Both the position numbers and the translations under genes were made by a program. Below, piece by piece: positions 24,258-36,249 of a DNA stretch of 64,000 nt (positions are counted from its first letter, which is position 1; each line of letters starts with the position of its first letter). The DNA comes from Chrysaora quinquecirrha. Lineage: Eukaryota > Cnidaria > Scyphozoa > Semaeostomeae > Pelagiidae. The DNA is taken from assembly GCA_014526335.1 (NCBI GenBank), contig JACTAT010000027.1, forward strand, positions 2,323,437 to 2,387,436. The letters are read 5' to 3'. The notes under the pieces are model-generated. The model worked only from the letters and a program-made list of their open reading frames with translations. It was not told the origin of the DNA and ran no database searches.

Positions 24258-27221
24258 ATGTCACAAGAGAGCGTGGACAGCCAGTCGTTGTTGGAGCCAA
24301 TCGCAGAAGACCGGAATGTACCTTCGGAACGTGGAGCAGTGCAACTCGAAAATATGAAGACCCTGAAGAGACGAAGAGGCCATGCGAAGGGTGAATTGAC
24401 GAAGGCCATCAATCATGTCGTAGCTGAACTGACGATCGGTGGAGACATTTGTGAGATTTCAGACAGGGAAAGCCGAATGTCCAAAGCGTTTGAAGAGTTC
24501 AAGAGATTGTGCGATGAGTACAGCAAATTTCTGAAAGATGAAGAGGACATAGAGGAATGCTTGGTGTATTTTCAAGACGCAGAGAGGAGGTTTTCGGAAG
24601 TGAAGGAGAGGATAACAGTATGGTGCCAGTCCAAAGTCCAATCTAGGAGTGAAGAACAACATCCTGTGGAATCCGCAAGTCAGGTGAAGTCGGATTATTC
24701 ACGTTACAGCTCATCCAAACAGTCCAGCAGATCCAGAAGATCAAGTAAAATGGGGACTGAAAGCAGAAGACTGAATAACCAAGCGCGGTTGGCAAGTCTG
24801 CAGGCAGAAGTATCCTTTCTTGTTAAACACGAGCAGATAGCGAGTGAAGAATTGAGGCTAAATCAGATGAAAGAGAAGTTGAAGTTGGAAACGCAAATGG
24901 CTAAGATTTCCGCAGAGGAGAAGGTTTTCACAGATTTCGAAACCAGAAGACAGATAACAACAGAAGATATACTGTTTAGTGTACCCCATGTATCAACAAG
25001 CACTCCCCCCCTGAAGAAAACTTATGAATCGATTGCACGTCCGTTGGAATCAGTGATTGCGAATTATGAAGCAGAACCAGGTACTCGTATGAATCCCCAG
25101 AGTACTGCGATTGAAGACTTTCAGATGAATCCACATGCTTCACCGTGGGAACGTATTCCTCAGCCTGACTTTTCCTTGAAGAAGGACAAATCTGCCGTAT
25201 CAGTATCTGATGTCGAGTATCTGCGAAGCATGAAGAAATTAGCCACAGCTACCCTCTTGCCAAGGACAGAGCTACGAAGCTTTGATGGTAATCCACTCAA
25301 CTATTATCTGTTTGTCCGTTCGTTTGAAAGCAATGTGGAAATGGGAACTGATGACTATGGAAAACGCTTGCAACTTCTCATCCAGTTTTGTTCTGGTAAA
25401 GCTCGAAATTCGATTGAAAACTGTATTTTGTTGGAACCTAGAGATGGATATGCAAAGGCAAAGGCGATACTAGCTGAAAGATTTGGCAATCCGTATGTCG
25501 TTGCAAATTCCTGGATAAAGAAAGTGTGTGATGGTTCGCAGATAAAGCCTGGCGACAGAGAAGGTCTACAGGAATTGGCTGACGAGTTGGAAAGCTGTGA
25601 AATTACTTTAAAAGCTACAAAAAGATTGACACAATTAAACAATGAAGACCGACTGTTGAAGATTCTAGAACGATGCCCTATCTACGTGAAATCCAGATGG
25701 CAGTCACGCGTCCAAGACATACGTTTGCAGCGACGAGACCCGACGATTACTGATGTGAGGATGATGATAAGAACGGTGGCAAACGAAAAGAATGACCCGG
25801 TATACGGTGGCATCACGGACAATCCAGGAAGAGATACAGCGGTGAGATCTAATTTCAATCGAAGATATGCAACGGAGCCTAAGAAGATGCCGAACACAGC
25901 TGCGAACTTCAGTATTGGAGCACAAGAGACAAGCAATTATACTTTGAAGTGTTTCTACTGTGAAGAAAGCCACAGACTGGTTAACTGCGAAAAGTTCAAG
26001 TTGTTGAATGGCGAACAAAAATTCAAGTTGATAAGAGCGAAAAAGCTGTGCGATAACTGCCTGTCTAACAAACACTATTCTTTGGGTTGCAAGAAGAATA
26101 AAGAGTGCACTGTCCCCGGATGTGAAGTCAGAAGAAAGCACTTAACGGCAATACACGATGCATTGAAAGAGAGCGAAAGGAAACGCAGGGAGCAATTATC
26201 TAAGGAGAACTCGAATAACGATGTCCAGAATCAGAAGTCAGCAGGAAGAAGTCAATTTGTTGGTATGGCGAAACATGAAGATGGCGCACTCGATAAGAAT
26301 GGCCTATCCATTGTTCCCGTGAAGGTGAAGTCAAGAGATGAAAGGAAGACCATATCGACTTACGCATTGCTTGATTGTGGCTCTACAGCGTCCTTTTGCA
26401 GCGACCACCTCTTGAAGAGACTTGGTATTGACGGGAAAAGGTTTCAGATGCAGCTAGCGACCATTGACGGCGTCAACATGCAGTACGAGACGACAATCAA
26501 CCATTTGCAAGTTATGGACATGCATGAAAGAGTTTGCATTGATATGGCCAAAGTATTCTCAACGAAAACTCTGAATGTGTCGAAGACAGCCATCGCAACA
26601 GATGAAGACCTGATGAAATTGCCAAATATGCGAGACATTGAGCTACCAGGGGTTCTGCAGGGAGAGGAAGTGAATTTACTGATTGGCGTTGATGTCCCTG
26701 AAGCATTGCAACCTTTGGAGATTCGCAAGAGTGAAAATGGTGGACCGTTCGCGGTGAAGTCGGTATTTGGTTGGGCACTGAATGGACCGCTAACAAGAGT
26801 ATATAATGACAATTTCCATTGCTGCTTTTTCCAACAGCCCAAAGATGATCAACTCGATGAACAGCTTTGCCATTTCTTTAATCGGGATTTCGATGAATCG
26901 ATCAGCAACACAGCCAAGGGGATGTCTGTGCAGGACAAGCAAGCCTTTACAGTTTATGAAGACACCGTGAAGTTCGTGAATGGTCATTACCAGGTCGCAT
27001 TGCCTTGGAAGAGTGACAGAAACTGCTTACCCAACAACCGTCCAGTTGCTCAACGAAGACTCGCTTTACTAAAGAAACGACTAATAAACGACCCGTTCTC
27101 AAGCAGAAGTACGTTGGATTTATTGACGATCTCCTGGTTAGAGGGTACGCTAGAAGAATTCCGGTGGAAGATGTTGGAGCTAAAGATGGCGTTTCCTGGT
27201 ATTTACCGCACCATAACGTAG
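24258..27221 (+). CDS. BEL/Pao gag-protease ORF running into the start of reverse transcriptase
   Basis: The start at 24258 is the first ATG after the LTR; an earlier in-frame ATG at 24219 lies inside the LTR. Features in order (counted from 24258): charged coiled-coil-like N-terminus; a Gag core of the DUF1759 type ([14 protein letters not shown]); two zinc knuckles near residues 564-620 (CX2CX3HX4C, CX2CX4HX4C); an aspartic protease of the DUF1758 type with active-site YALLDCGST near residue 702, Cys replacing the usual Ser/Thr; then the first segment of a Pao-type RT. The frame of the polyprotein changes near 27092-27096, next to a run of three C, after which this ORF continues ~40 codons in an unrelated frame. 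Most BEL elements have one continuous ORF, so this is either a lesion or a frameshift site. Confidence 0.9.
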   Translation: MSQESVDSQSLLEPIAEDRNVPSERGAVQLENMKTLKRRRGHAKGELTKAINHVVAELTIGGDICEISDRESRMSKAFEEFKRLCDEYSKFLKDEEDIEECLVYFQDAERRFSEVKERITVWCQSKVQSRSEEQHPVESASQVKSDYSRYSSSKQSSRSRRSSKMGTESRRLNNQARLASLQAEVSFLVKHEQIASEELRLNQMKEKLKLETQMAKISAEEKVFTDFETRRQITTEDILFSVPHVSTSTPPLKKTYESIARPLESVIANYEAEPGTRMNPQSTAIEDFQMNPHASPWERIPQPDFSLKKDKSAVSVSDVEYLRSMKKLATATLLPRTELRSFDGNPLNYYLFVRSFESNVEMGTDDYGKRLQLLIQFCSGKARNSIENCILLEPRDGYAKAKAILAERFGNPYVVANSWIKKVCDGSQIKPGDREGLQELADELESCEITLKATKRLTQLNNEDRLLKILERCPIYVKSRWQSRVQDIRLQRRDPTITDVRMMIRTVANEKNDPVYGGITDNPGRDTAVRSNFNRRYATEPKKMPNTAANFSIGAQETSNYTLKCFYCEESHRLVNCEKFKLLNGEQKFKLIRAKKLCDNCLSNKHYSLGCKKNKECTVPGCEVRRKHLTAIHDALKESERKRREQLSKENSNNDVQNQKSAGRSQFVGMAKHEDGALDKNGLSIVPVKVKSRDERKTISTYALLDCGSTASFCSDHLLKRLGIDGKRFQMQLATIDGVNMQYETTINHLQVMDMHERVCIDMAKVFSTKTLNVSKTAIATDEDLMKLPNMRDIELPGVLQGEEVNLLIGVDVPEALQPLEIRKSENGGPFAVKSVFGWALNGPLTRVYNDNFHCCFFQQPKDDQLDEQLCHFFNRDFDESISNTAKGMSVQDKQAFTVYEDTVKFVNGHYQVALPWKSDRNCLPNNRPVAQRRLALLKKRLINDPFSSRSTLDLLTISWLEGTLEEFRWKMLELKMAFPGIYRTIT

Positions 27222-30200
27222 TGAATTTGAAGAAACCTGAAAAAGTGAGAGTCGTATTTGACTGTGCCTCTAAATATCAAGGAACATCGCTGAACGACAA
27301 CATCTTACAAGGACCTGATTTAACAAACAAGCTTATCGGTGTGCTGTGTCGATTCAGAGAAGAAACAGTGGCGCTAACGGCAGATATCGAAGCGATGTAT
27401 CATCAGGTACGCGTGGATCCCGTGGACAGGAACGTTCTCAAGTTTCTTTGGTTCCCTGAAGGAAATCTGAATGAAGAGGCCCACGAATATCAAATGATAG
27501 TACATCCATTTGGCGGCATCTGGTCCTCTAGCTGCGTTAACTTTGCCCTGAGAAGAACTGCCCTTGATAACACTGCCGACTTTCACTCTGATGTAATCGA
27601 AGCGGTACAGACGTCATTCTATGTCGATGATTTCCTTAAATCAATGAAGAGTTCAGATGAAGCAGTCAGTATGCAACGTGAAATATGCAAGTTGCTGCAG
27701 CGTGGTGGTTTTCATCTTACAAAGTGGGGAAGCAATCGAAGAAAAGTTCTTGATGCAATTCCAGAAAGCGAGAGAACAAAAAGCTTGAAGAATATTGATC
27801 TCAGCCATGATGTCCTTCCTGTTGAACGTACGCTTGGTATGGAATGGGATGTTCAGAATGATGTCTTCAAGTTCAGTATCAGTAAGAAGAACAAACCATC
27901 AACCAGGAGAGGTATGCTGAGCATTATATCATCAATTTACGATCCAGTTGGTTTCGTCGCGCCATTCACTCTGAAAGCCAAGATGTTGTTACAAAGTTTG
28001 TGTAAAAGGCAGATGAGCTGGGATGAAGAAATCGCCGGAACTGATTTAGATACATGGAATCAATGGCTTTTGGAGCTGCCAAGATTAGAAGTTTTAAAAG
28101 TCGATAGATGTCTCAAACCATCAAGCTTTGGCGATGTAATCTCGAGAGAAATTCATACATTTTCTGATGCGTCTGAAAACGGTTATGGCGTTGCTTCCTA
28201 CCTGCGTTCAATCGATGTTAATGGGAAAATTCATTGTGCCTTTCTGCTTGGTAAATCGAGATTAGCCCCATTAAAACGCATGACTATACCACGACTTGAG
28301 TTGGCCGCAGCAGCACTGGCAGCAAAGGTGTACACGATGCTTAAGAGTGAGCTGGAAATGAAGACCGATAAGGCGTTCTTTTGGACCGATAGCACCGCCA
28401 CCCTGCGTTATATTTTCAATGAGACTAGAAGATTCCATACGTTCGTGGCCAACAGAGTTGGATTGATTCGTGACTGCTCGAGCCCTGATCAGTGGAATTA
28501 TGTTCCGACAGAGATGAATCCTGCTGATGATGCGTCAAGGGGACTTACCGTGGATGCGCTACTCGACAATGAGCGTTGGAATCATGGACCGGAATTCCTG
28601 TGGAAAGAAAAGGAAGAATGGCCTCGCAATATCGTCAGAATTAATGAAGTTGATGAAGATGATATTGAAGTAAGAAAGACACTCCAAACACAGTCGATGT
28701 CCATACAAGTTGAAGCGCCTTACAATATGTCTCTGGAGATGTTTTCGAAATTCTCAAGCTGGCCGAAGCTAAAAAAGGCAGTTTCATGGATGCTTAGATT
28801 TAAGCGATGGATTCAAGACAAGGTTAAGCACAAAGAGGGGCTACAGCCTGTTCGAATGATCGAAAGGATTTCAGTTGAAGAGATGGAAGAAGCTGAAAAG
28901 TGCATTGTTAAATGTGTTCAGTGGGAAAACTTTCAATCTGAATTCAAGTCATTGAAAGGAAAGCCTGGAGTGGTGAAGAAAACAAGCAACCTGTATAGAC
29001 TGGATCCTATAATCATTGGCGATATCATTTGTGTTGGTGGTCGAATCAAAAACATGCCGAGTGAATATGACCATTTGAAGCACCCCTGGATCATTCCGAA
29101 ACAGCACCATGTGGGAAGCCTTATTATCCGGTATTTTCACCAGCTATATGGACATTCTGGTCAAGAATACATACTGTCCGCGATACGAGAAAGATATTGG
29201 ATCGTTCAAGCACGCACTACAGTAAAGAAGATTGTCAGAAGCTGTTTTGATTGCAAGAGAAGAAAAGCAATTCCAATGAAGCAAAAGATGGCAGATCTTC
29301 CATCCGATCGAGTAACACCTGAAAGGCCACCCTTCACGTATACTGGGATTGATTGCTTTGGACCCTTCTATGTCAAGAAAGGAAGATCGTTGGCTAAGAG
29401 ATATGGTGTCATCTTTACGTGTCTTTCGATTCGAGCAATACACATAGAAGTCGCCAACAGCTTGGATACGTCTTCATTTATAAACTCGTTACGTAGATTT
29501 GTGGCAAGGCGTGGCATCCCAGAAGAGATTCGTTCAGACAACGGTACGAACTTCAGAGGAGCAGAAAAAGAGTTGAGAGTTGCAATAAATCATTGGAACC
29601 AGCAGCATCTGCACGAGTTCTGTCTCCAACGTCATATCAAATGGAAGTTCAACCCACCGGGAGCGTCTCATATGGGAGGAGTTTGGGAACGTATTATCCG
29701 GACTATCAGAAGAGTTCTCAGTGCACTTGTTCGCAACCAGACACTGGACGATGAAGGGTTATATACGTTTATGTGTGAAGCTGAAGCTGTTATCAATGCA
29801 CGACCATTAACTAAAGTTTCTGATGACCCACAAGATCTAAACGCATTAACACCGAATCACTTGCTTCTGCTTCGATCAAATGCAACGTTTTCTCCTGGTT
29901 TGTTTAGCAAGCGTGACGTCTATGCTCATCGCCGTTGGAAGCAAATTCAGTATATGGTGAATCAGTTTTGGAAACGGTGGGTGAAGGAGTACTTACCCAC
30001 TCTTCAACAAAGGCAAAAATGGTTTACTGAAAAGCGTAACCTGGCAATTGGTGATATTGTACTTGTGGCTGATAAAGGGAGCATGCCGAGAAATGTATGG
30101 CCGATAGGAAAAGTGATTCAGTTGAATTATGGCAGAGATGCGTTGGTTCGTTCAGTACGAGTGAAGACTTTGAACGGAGAAATAGTCAGACCGATTGACA

Positions 30201-30259
30201 AGCTGTGTTTACTGGAAGCGCAAGAAGATGTTCAAGAAGATTTGTCCATCAATGAATAA
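27164..30259 (+). CDS. BEL/Pao reverse transcriptase-RNase H-integrase ORF
   Basis: Frame -1 relative to the preceding ORF; coding similarity already begins upstream of its first ATG, near 27095. Shows Pao RT ([11 protein letters not shown], catalytic YVDDF near residue 152), RNase H ([20 protein letters not shown]), the integrase zinc-binding domain (HSGQEYI...CFDCKRRK), a DDE catalytic core ([28 protein letters not shown]) and a C-terminal DUF5641-type domain ([15 protein letters not shown]). The stop is 38 bp before the 3' LTR; the purine-rich stretch TTTGGGGGTGGATA just before 30298 is the likely second-strand primer. All motifs look intact, so apart from the frame change the element could be functional. 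Confidence 0.93.
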   Translation: MEDVGAKDGVSWYLPHHNVVNLKKPEKVRVVFDCASKYQGTSLNDNILQGPDLTNKLIGVLCRFREETVALTADIEAMYHQVRVDPVDRNVLKFLWFPEGNLNEEAHEYQMIVHPFGGIWSSSCVNFALRRTALDNTADFHSDVIEAVQTSFYVDDFLKSMKSSDEAVSMQREICKLLQRGGFHLTKWGSNRRKVLDAIPESERTKSLKNIDLSHDVLPVERTLGMEWDVQNDVFKFSISKKNKPSTRRGMLSIISSIYDPVGFVAPFTLKAKMLLQSLCKRQMSWDEEIAGTDLDTWNQWLLELPRLEVLKVDRCLKPSSFGDVISREIHTFSDASENGYGVASYLRSIDVNGKIHCAFLLGKSRLAPLKRMTIPRLELAAAALAAKVYTMLKSELEMKTDKAFFWTDSTATLRYIFNETRRFHTFVANRVGLIRDCSSPDQWNYVPTEMNPADDASRGLTVDALLDNERWNHGPEFLWKEKEEWPRNIVRINEVDEDDIEVRKTLQTQSMSIQVEAPYNMSLEMFSKFSSWPKLKKAVSWMLRFKRWIQDKVKHKEGLQPVRMIERISVEEMEEAEKCIVKCVQWENFQSEFKSLKGKPGVVKKTSNLYRLDPIIIGDIICVGGRIKNMPSEYDHLKHPWIIPKQHHVGSLIIRYFHQLYGHSGQEYILSAIRERYWIVQARTTVKKIVRSCFDCKRRKAIPMKQKMADLPSDRVTPERPPFTYTGIDCFGPFYVKKGRSLAKRYGVIFTCLSIRAIHIEVANSLDTSSFINSLRRFVARRGIPEEIRSDNGTNFRGAEKELRVAINHWNQQHLHEFCLQRHIKWKFNPPGASHMGGVWERIIRTIRRVLSALVRNQTLDDEGLYTFMCEAEAVINARPLTKVSDDPQDLNALTPNHLLLLRSNATFSPGLFSKRDVYAHRRWKQIQYMVNQFWKRWVKEYLPTLQQRQKWFTEKRNLAIGDIVLVADKGSMPRNVWPIGKVIQLNYGRDALVRSVRVKTLNGEIVRPIDKLCLLEAQEDVQEDLSINE

Positions 30260-30297
30260 GAAACAGTGTGTGGAAGAGCCCTGTTTGGGGGTGGATA

Positions 30298-30805
30298 TGT
30301 AATGGACAAATTATGAATTATGCGGGATTCTGCGTGTTTTATCTTTACTGTGCTTTAAATAATTTATCTGGACTCCCTGTTTAATTTATTCAAGTAATTT
30401 CTTTTGTATTCCCTGTTTGTAATTTTATTTCCGCTTTGGTGTGCACACGTGCGTAAAATTTTAAGTATAAAAGGCCATGCCATCTGTTCATTTATCAGTT
30501 GGTTCGGATGCAGTGCAGATGGCTGGTCTCGCAAGATGATTTAGGACATTGGTGCAAGGACTAACAGATTGTAAGTTTTGCCTTTCTAATTAATTTATTT
30601 TCTTAATTTCTTTGCTAATTTGATATTTACTTGCTGTTACTTTGCTGTAGTATTTTGCTGTTTATTTACTTTTTGTTACTCGTAATAAGACTTTGTTAAA
30701 ATTGTATTTTGTTTACAGTGAACCGCCATAAATGCATCGCCAGAATTTCGTGTTTCTTTGTGTGTGATCTGGGGCAAAGGCGCGTTTGGATTTAAAGTCC
30801 TTACA
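30298..30805 (+). repeat. 3' LTR of the BEL/Pao element
   Basis: 508-bp copy of 23731-24238, same ends, followed by the GACTA duplication at 30806-30810. Confidence 0.95.
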
Positions 30806-30810
30806 GACTA

Positions 30811-31679
30811 TACGCGCATGCGTCATATCTGGGCTTACGGACCAAAAGTTGCTGCGGTGTGAGCGACGAGCGCATCAAGAATGAAGAAACTCTGATATTT
30901 TCAAACTGTAGGTTATTGAAGTACTTTGGCTGTCGCGATTCAGCCAGCTAACCGAGGGAGGGGATATGCTTACGCTTCCGACTCATGACACGCGAATCAA
31001 CTGAAAATAAATTTTTATGGCACAAATAATTAAAAAATTGCAATTTTATTTTTGTTTCTCACTTCATTAATCACTTTTCAATTATTTTGAAATTTAAATG
31101 CTACGCTAAATGATTGACAGTAGACCTTGCCACTTCAAGTGTCAGTTCTGAATGTAGATGATCTATTCGGGATCTATTCATTGTAAGATCGTTTGAAGCC
31201 ATGGTTTCCGCGATCCAACGCAATCATCTCACAGTACTGTTCAGTTGATTTCGGGTGCAATTTTTTAGAGTAGTTCTAAAAGCAACCTCGCTGATGAATT
31301 TGTGGAAAATTTTCGTTTCAGAGTTGGATTTTGTTCTAATTACATTGTTTTTGTCATTAGACTTATTACTTTCCTCCCACACTTTAGGATAAAGCTACTA
31401 ACAACTACAACAACATACAGCTGCTTTCTCAGAGTAGAGTAGTTGGAGCGTAGACTCACTACACGAGTTGCTAGTTTACGCTCCCCTTATTCTGATTTGT
31501 CATTCACACTGAGCCATTGTAGAAAACAACAACAACAACATCGTGCGATGTAGTGGGACTTATGGAGTGAGTCTAATTGGAGCGGGGTGGTGGAGTGTGG
31601 AGGAGCGTAGACAGAGGTGATTGTAATAGGTCTATTAGGGCAAAGGGCAAGGTCACAGACTAACTAAAAGGAAGTCAAA
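30811..31679. other. intergenic region before the F-box gene
   Basis: No ORF. Contains the left inverted-repeat arm 31096-31355, an (AAC)n stretch near 31527-31540, and TAAAAGGAAGTCAAAATGG directly before the F-box start, a good initiation context. The promoter presumably lies here. Confidence 0.4.
31096..31355. repeat. left arm of a ~260-bp inverted repeat flanking the F-box gene
   Basis: ATGCTACGCTAAATGATTGAC ... GGATTTTGTTCTAATTACATTG is found reverse-complemented at 34400-34659, with perhaps 10-15% divergence by eye. The outer edges end sharply, but no target duplication was seen. Confidence 0.8.
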
Positions 31680-33367
31680 ATGGCGACCGTCTCTGAGTTT
31701 CCTTATCCAGTTTTAAGCCGTATTTTCGAATACCTGAGTTTGTCAGATAAAGTTAACTTATCAAAAGTGTGTCAAAATTGGAAACACGTTGTTTCAAAAT
31801 CTATAAAGAGTATTAAACTCGATGGAAGTACAATTTATGGTGGGTCATGGCAGAAATATTATGAAGCAGACGAATCAGCAAGAGAAAGTACTTATGAGAA
31901 TTTCGCCGTGGATCTTGCAAATTGCACAGATGAAATAGAGCATATTCATTTTGATGCCAATGATATTCCTTTAGCGGTTTTTGAAATATTGTTAATATCA
32001 AGCCAAAAAGAATTAAAAACTCTGGTTGTAAATTTTCAAGACAAGCCGGGGCAGCGTTGGGGCATGGATATAGAAGCCACAGAAATTGTTGCACGAGCAT
32101 TGATAAAGCATGAAAATTCACTAGAGAAAGTCAATATTGCTATACGTTGGTTTTTTATATCTTTCCAAGGACTTGCAGATGCATTTTGTAACAGAAATAC
32201 TTGCTTTCCAAACCTTAAGTCAATTGAATTTCTATCATCAACAGCAGGAGCTTTTGGTTCAGAAAACGTACCTGAATTTATTGATGAAGAAGCGGAACTA
32301 AGAAGTGCCAAAATAGTGTTTGAAAAGATGTTTGCTTCTTCTCAAATTAAAGAGCTTAATTTCAAACCAAAAATGTGTGTATGTATATTTTTGTAAGACA
32401 AATATTTTGGAACCCATCATTCATGCAGTTGTTGACAAATCACTTTTTATCAGGAGCCTTTTCTAATCTAAGAAAAATTAACATTGGCAGTCTAAACACC
32501 AGAGGATTAGATGGAACATTCTCTATGTCAGATGCAGATTTGCTTATTCAGAACTGTCCTCAAATTTCCCACATTGACTCTGATCTCTTCATGTCTTACA
32601 TTAATCGCTATAATCAGTGTGTTGCACACCCTCCTCTTGATGAAAAACCATATCTAAAGATCATCAAGCATTATGGCTCTCAGCTAGTTCATCTCCATTG
32701 CTACACAAATGATAACATTGTAAAATGCATTGTGGAACATTGCTCAAATATAAAAACTTTGACAATAGTGGATTATTTTGTTGTTGATTATTTTGACATT
32801 GAAAATAGCATTAAGCTTTCAGATTCAGCATTGATTGCTTTATCAAATTTGAAGAAGTTGAAGAAACTGACAGTTTTCTTTCATGGATATGGCAGTCATG
32901 GATTGATGATATTTTTAGAAAGCTGTGTAAGTAGGCTGACAAAGCTTCAGATATTTTTCAACAATCTGGTGGAGTTTGATAAGGATATTTTTGGTATAAT
33001 TAAACAGAACAGCAAACACCTGAAAACTTTCCGATTTCATTTTAATGTTTCATCATTTGAAGGCTACAAAGCAGCAATAGAAGAGTTCATCAAAATGTTG
33101 GAAAGCCACTCTTTGCTCAAATGCTTGAGGGTGAACATCGAAAGATGCTTTGAATTTGAGGAATACTTGGAAGCAACAAATATTTGGAGGCAACAAATTG
33201 AAAAGGTTACTGAATTGTTGATCTCTAATTACGCAGATCTGGGTGAGCTAGCATTATTTTTAACTGAATGTATTCCAGAAAAATTTCAGCAAACCTTGGT
33301 GAAATCAATGCCATATTGCAAAATGCATTTTCTTCCGTTTTATGATAATGAATATTGTAAATTTTAG
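31680..33367 (+). CDS. F-box / leucine-rich-repeat-like protein, two exons
   Basis: Exons 31680-32378 and 32429-33367, joined over a 50-bp intron (TGT|GTATGT ... CATGCAG|TTG) that reconciles the two reading frames, giving about 545 residues. Residues ~5-45 form an F-box (FPYPVLSRIFEYLSLSDKVNLSKVC, quoted in part: LSRIFEYLSLSDKVNLSKVC), the SKP1-binding module of SCF ubiquitin ligases. The remainder has irregular leucine-rich repeats (LKTLVVNF, LKSIEFLSS, LRKINIGSL, IKTLTIVDY, LKKLTVFFHG, LKTFRFHF, LKCLRVNIE), which in FBXL proteins bind substrates. No specific orthologue is recognised. The gene lies between inverted repeats 31096-31355 and 34400-34659, 0.9 kb after a fresh retrotransposon. 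Its start context AAAATGG is good. A single long ORF disrupted by a small insertion is the alternative to the intron, but perfect splice sites favour the intron. Confidence 0.8.
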
Positions 33368-33469
33368 TTAAAGACTGCTTAAGGCTGAAAAGTTTGCTTT
33401 GAATTGCATTAGGAAGCTGGATTTATTTACAAATTTTGTTTATAAATGTTCATAGTCTTTGAGTTGTAC

Positions 33470-33860
33470 AAAATTTCAAAATTACGATGAACAGCGGAAT
33501 CATTTTCGGGCATACTTAAAAGCTTTTTTCGTCTGACACTCCTCAGAGTATGAACGTCAGAAACAGACCGAAACAATAGACTAAGGCGGAATTTATACCC
33601 AGATGCGGCTCGAAATGCACCAATCAGAAAGAACGAAAAGCTGAATTGGCATTGTGTTTTAAACACCAATCAGCTGGTCGGGTACAGTGGGAGGACCAAT
33701 GAATTATTTGAAGAGTCCAAGTGAGAAAACGAACTCTTTCTGTCAACACAGAGCTGGCCTTTTGGTTTTGATGTAGACTAGACAGATTCGAAACCCCTAA
33801 GTGAAACAAAGATCTTTCTTTGCCAATGATTTTGAAACAATCCTCGCGGTAATTTTCTGC
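33470..33860. repeat. copy of the CTGACACTCCTCAGAGT repeat family
   Basis: Nearly complete copy: TTTTCGGGCATACTTAAAAGC, CTGACACTCCTCAGAGTATG, ATGCACCAATCAGAAAG, GAGAAAACGAACTCTTTCTG, TTTTGGTTTTGATGTAGAC. Together with 52690-52930 and 57470-57840 it defines a ~350-bp consensus. It follows the F-box stop by about 100 bp. Confidence 0.6.
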
Positions 33861-34399
33861 AGAAATTGGGTTATCGAGTAGGTGTTGTCCTATGGCCGAA
33901 TCATGTTTGAGACTAGGTTGTTGTTTGGACCCACGAGGTGGTTGCTTGTTTGCCAAAAGCTGTGCTCACGAATATTTGTACGGACATGCTGCTTATTCCT
34001 ATCACCTAATCTCTGGGAAGTACGACCTACGTACCTGGCATCACACAGGCACGAAAATTAATAAATTACCAAACTTTTTTAGGTACGCAATCCTTTGAAT
34101 GGATGGTAAAAAACTATTTATAGAAATAATAATACAAGAATTTTGCCATACGAGAGAGGGCTATTGGATAAGCAGCCAACCAATTTCCCCATGCTTTGGG
34201 CAACAGTCACTTTTCTCAACTCTCTCCATTTTGCAACAAAATTTACCCTCGCATTGTTACCACTGTGGGAAAGAGCACAAGTTTGCATGAAATTTGCCAA
34301 TAAGGAAGGTTAATTAGCACTTTCAACCACTTTCTGGTGTTTGTAAAGATGATGTGAAGGGCATTTGCTGGTTAAAGGTTGTAATACCTGTAAACAAAA

Positions 34400-34659
34400 A
34401 CAATGTACTTAGAACAAAATCCAGCTCTGAACCGAAAGTTTTCCACAGAAACAGATTCATTAGCTAGGTTGCTTTTAGAACTACTCTAAACAATTGCACC
34501 AGAAATCAACTGAACCGTACTGTGAGATGATCGCGTTGGATCGCGAAAACCATGGCTTCAAACGATCTTACAATGAATAGATCCCGAATAGATCATCTAC
34601 ATTCAGAACTGACACTTGAAGTGGCAAGGTCTACGGTCAATCATTTAGCGTAGCATAGC
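34400..34659. repeat. right arm of the ~260-bp inverted repeat
   Basis: Reverse complement of 31096-31355. It ends at ATTTAGCGTAGCAT, 25 bp before the ATG of the secreted-protein gene, so it overlaps the likely promoter of that gene. Confidence 0.8.
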
Positions 34660-34683
34660 AGAGAGATCTCCAAACTCAAAATT

Positions 34684-35500
34684 ATGTTGCTGTTTAGCTT
34701 GATTTTCTTCCTCGTCGCTTCATACGGAAGCGAAGGAAAATTGAACGAGGAAACTATATCTGGGTTCAACATAGGGCAACTATTTGCTTTTAATGATTTT
34801 GGCAATCTCTGCATAGGAAGTCGACAGTTCGCGGTGGCAATTAAGGATTCAGATAATAAGCGGAATTGTCAATGGAAAGTCTCCGCTGATTTCTCAACGC
34901 CAAAGGTAGTACGATCAGATAAAAAAAATGTCCAATCTGGGGAAATAAAGCTACCAATTGAAGATTATAATAAAAATTGTGTGTTCTCGTGTGTCTTCGA
35001 GATGGGTGAAAAGGGTGAAAGCAAGGACAAAAAAGATGAAGCTGAATTCCACACAGAGAGGGTAATAGATCAGTTTTTGGGTGATAAAAACAGAAACAAG
35101 AAGCTGTATAACATGTACAGTTACTTGCCACCATGCAATTCGTGCAAATTTGGTTTTAAGCCTAGCAATCCTAGTGAGGCCTAGTGAGCGTAGGAAAGAG
35201 AAAGTGAAGTTTCAGGAAGAATATAAAGGAACCTACCATACTTACGACGAAAGCCCTGGTTATGAAACTTTTGCAAAACAAGTAAAATACGATCTACTCC
35301 TCAAAAGTAGCAAGGGCGAAGGATTGACAGCAATCAAGGAAGCAACCAAAGTTGACTTGAATGATGTCAAGAAAGCAATAAACGATGGAATAGCTAAGAA
35401 AACACCGATGGAAGATATAGTGGATGGAATTGGAGAGGAGTATTTGAAGAATGCGGTAGAGTCATACTTAGAACAACATCCATTATGGGACAATGCATAG
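34684..35500 (+). CDS. putative secreted protein, frame broken by a 10-bp tandem duplication
   Basis: The ATG at 34684 opens with a hydrophobic signal peptide (LLFSLIFFLVASYGS). About 145 further residues follow, with several cysteines (CIGSRQF, NCQWKVS, NCVFSCVF, CNSC), then a stop at 35182-35184. A second frame continues in the same style (EEYKGTYHTYDESPGYETF, then helical LTAIKEATKVDLNDVKKA) to a stop at 35500. The junction contains CCTAGTGAGG at 35170-35179 immediately repeated at 35180-35188. The 10-bp repeat accounts exactly for the frame change, so the gene may be freshly inactivated, polymorphic, or mis-assembled. Family not recognised; no introns seen. It starts 25 bp after the inverted-repeat arm. 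Confidence 0.6.
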
Positions 35501-36249
35501 ACCCCATAGACAAAGTAGGCGTTCTATGAATCAATGAATGACAGTTCTGTATGTGAACATATTTATTTCTCGTCAGTTTAATTGTGCTTAGTCAGTTTTC
35601 ACTCTTTACACGAGTCCCATCTCTCGTCTCGCACTACTCACAGGGCATGTTTTAAGGAATGTTGACTAGTGGGCCAAACCATCGGGAGGCCCCGATTCCT
35701 AAGGAAGAAGTTTAATCTGAACAGCCCTGAAACCTCCAAGCATTAGACTATTTATCAAGGAAATGAAGCGGGTCATGCTTTTTCAAGAACTTTTGTAACT
35801 TCAATGGCCTGTTGCACACCGATTTACCGGGGGAGAAGTAATTGTAGTTTTCCGTCATTGAAAGAAACATGAGATGAGACATGTGTGGCAAAGGCATTCT
35901 TTCAAAAGGGGGTACGGGGGCATGCTCCCCCGGGAAAATTTGGAATTTTTTGTGTCCAGAGTCGCTCTGGTTAAGTTTCCGTGACTGAGAAAATATGCTA
36001 TATATAACTACAAAATCATTCTATTTAACCAACTTATTGAAACATGCCCCATCTTACCGAGCGGTTCATGGTTTCCCGACCTTTTTATGTTTGAAGAATT
36101 CAAACATTATGCAGGGTTTTCGGCAAACCGGAAGAAATAGACATAGATAGATACCTAGGAATCAGGAATGTGTAACAAAAGATAAGAATTTCTATTCTCT
36201 GTGCACACAACTTAAACAATCATTAAGTTAATTAATTATTTTAATTGCA
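35501..36249. other. intergenic, no gene seen
   Basis: Contains AAAGGGGGTACGGGGGCATGCTCCCCCGGG near 35915-35935 (quoted in part: GGGGGCATGCTCCCCCG), a motif resembling ends of dispersed elements, and AT-rich DNA. No ORF of note. Confidence 0.35.

Larger units (their letters stand above)
23731..30805 (+). mobile_element. full-length BEL/Pao LTR retrotransposon
   Basis: A 7075-bp element flanked by the 5-bp duplication GACTA (23726-23730 and 30806-30810). LTRs at 23731-24238 and 30298-30805 (508 bp each, TGTAATGG...CCTTACA) read as identical. The internal part encodes Gag with zinc knuckles, protease, reverse transcriptase, RNase H and integrase in BEL/Pao order, in two reading frames. No envelope gene is seen. 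Identical LTRs imply a recent insertion. Confidence 0.96.
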
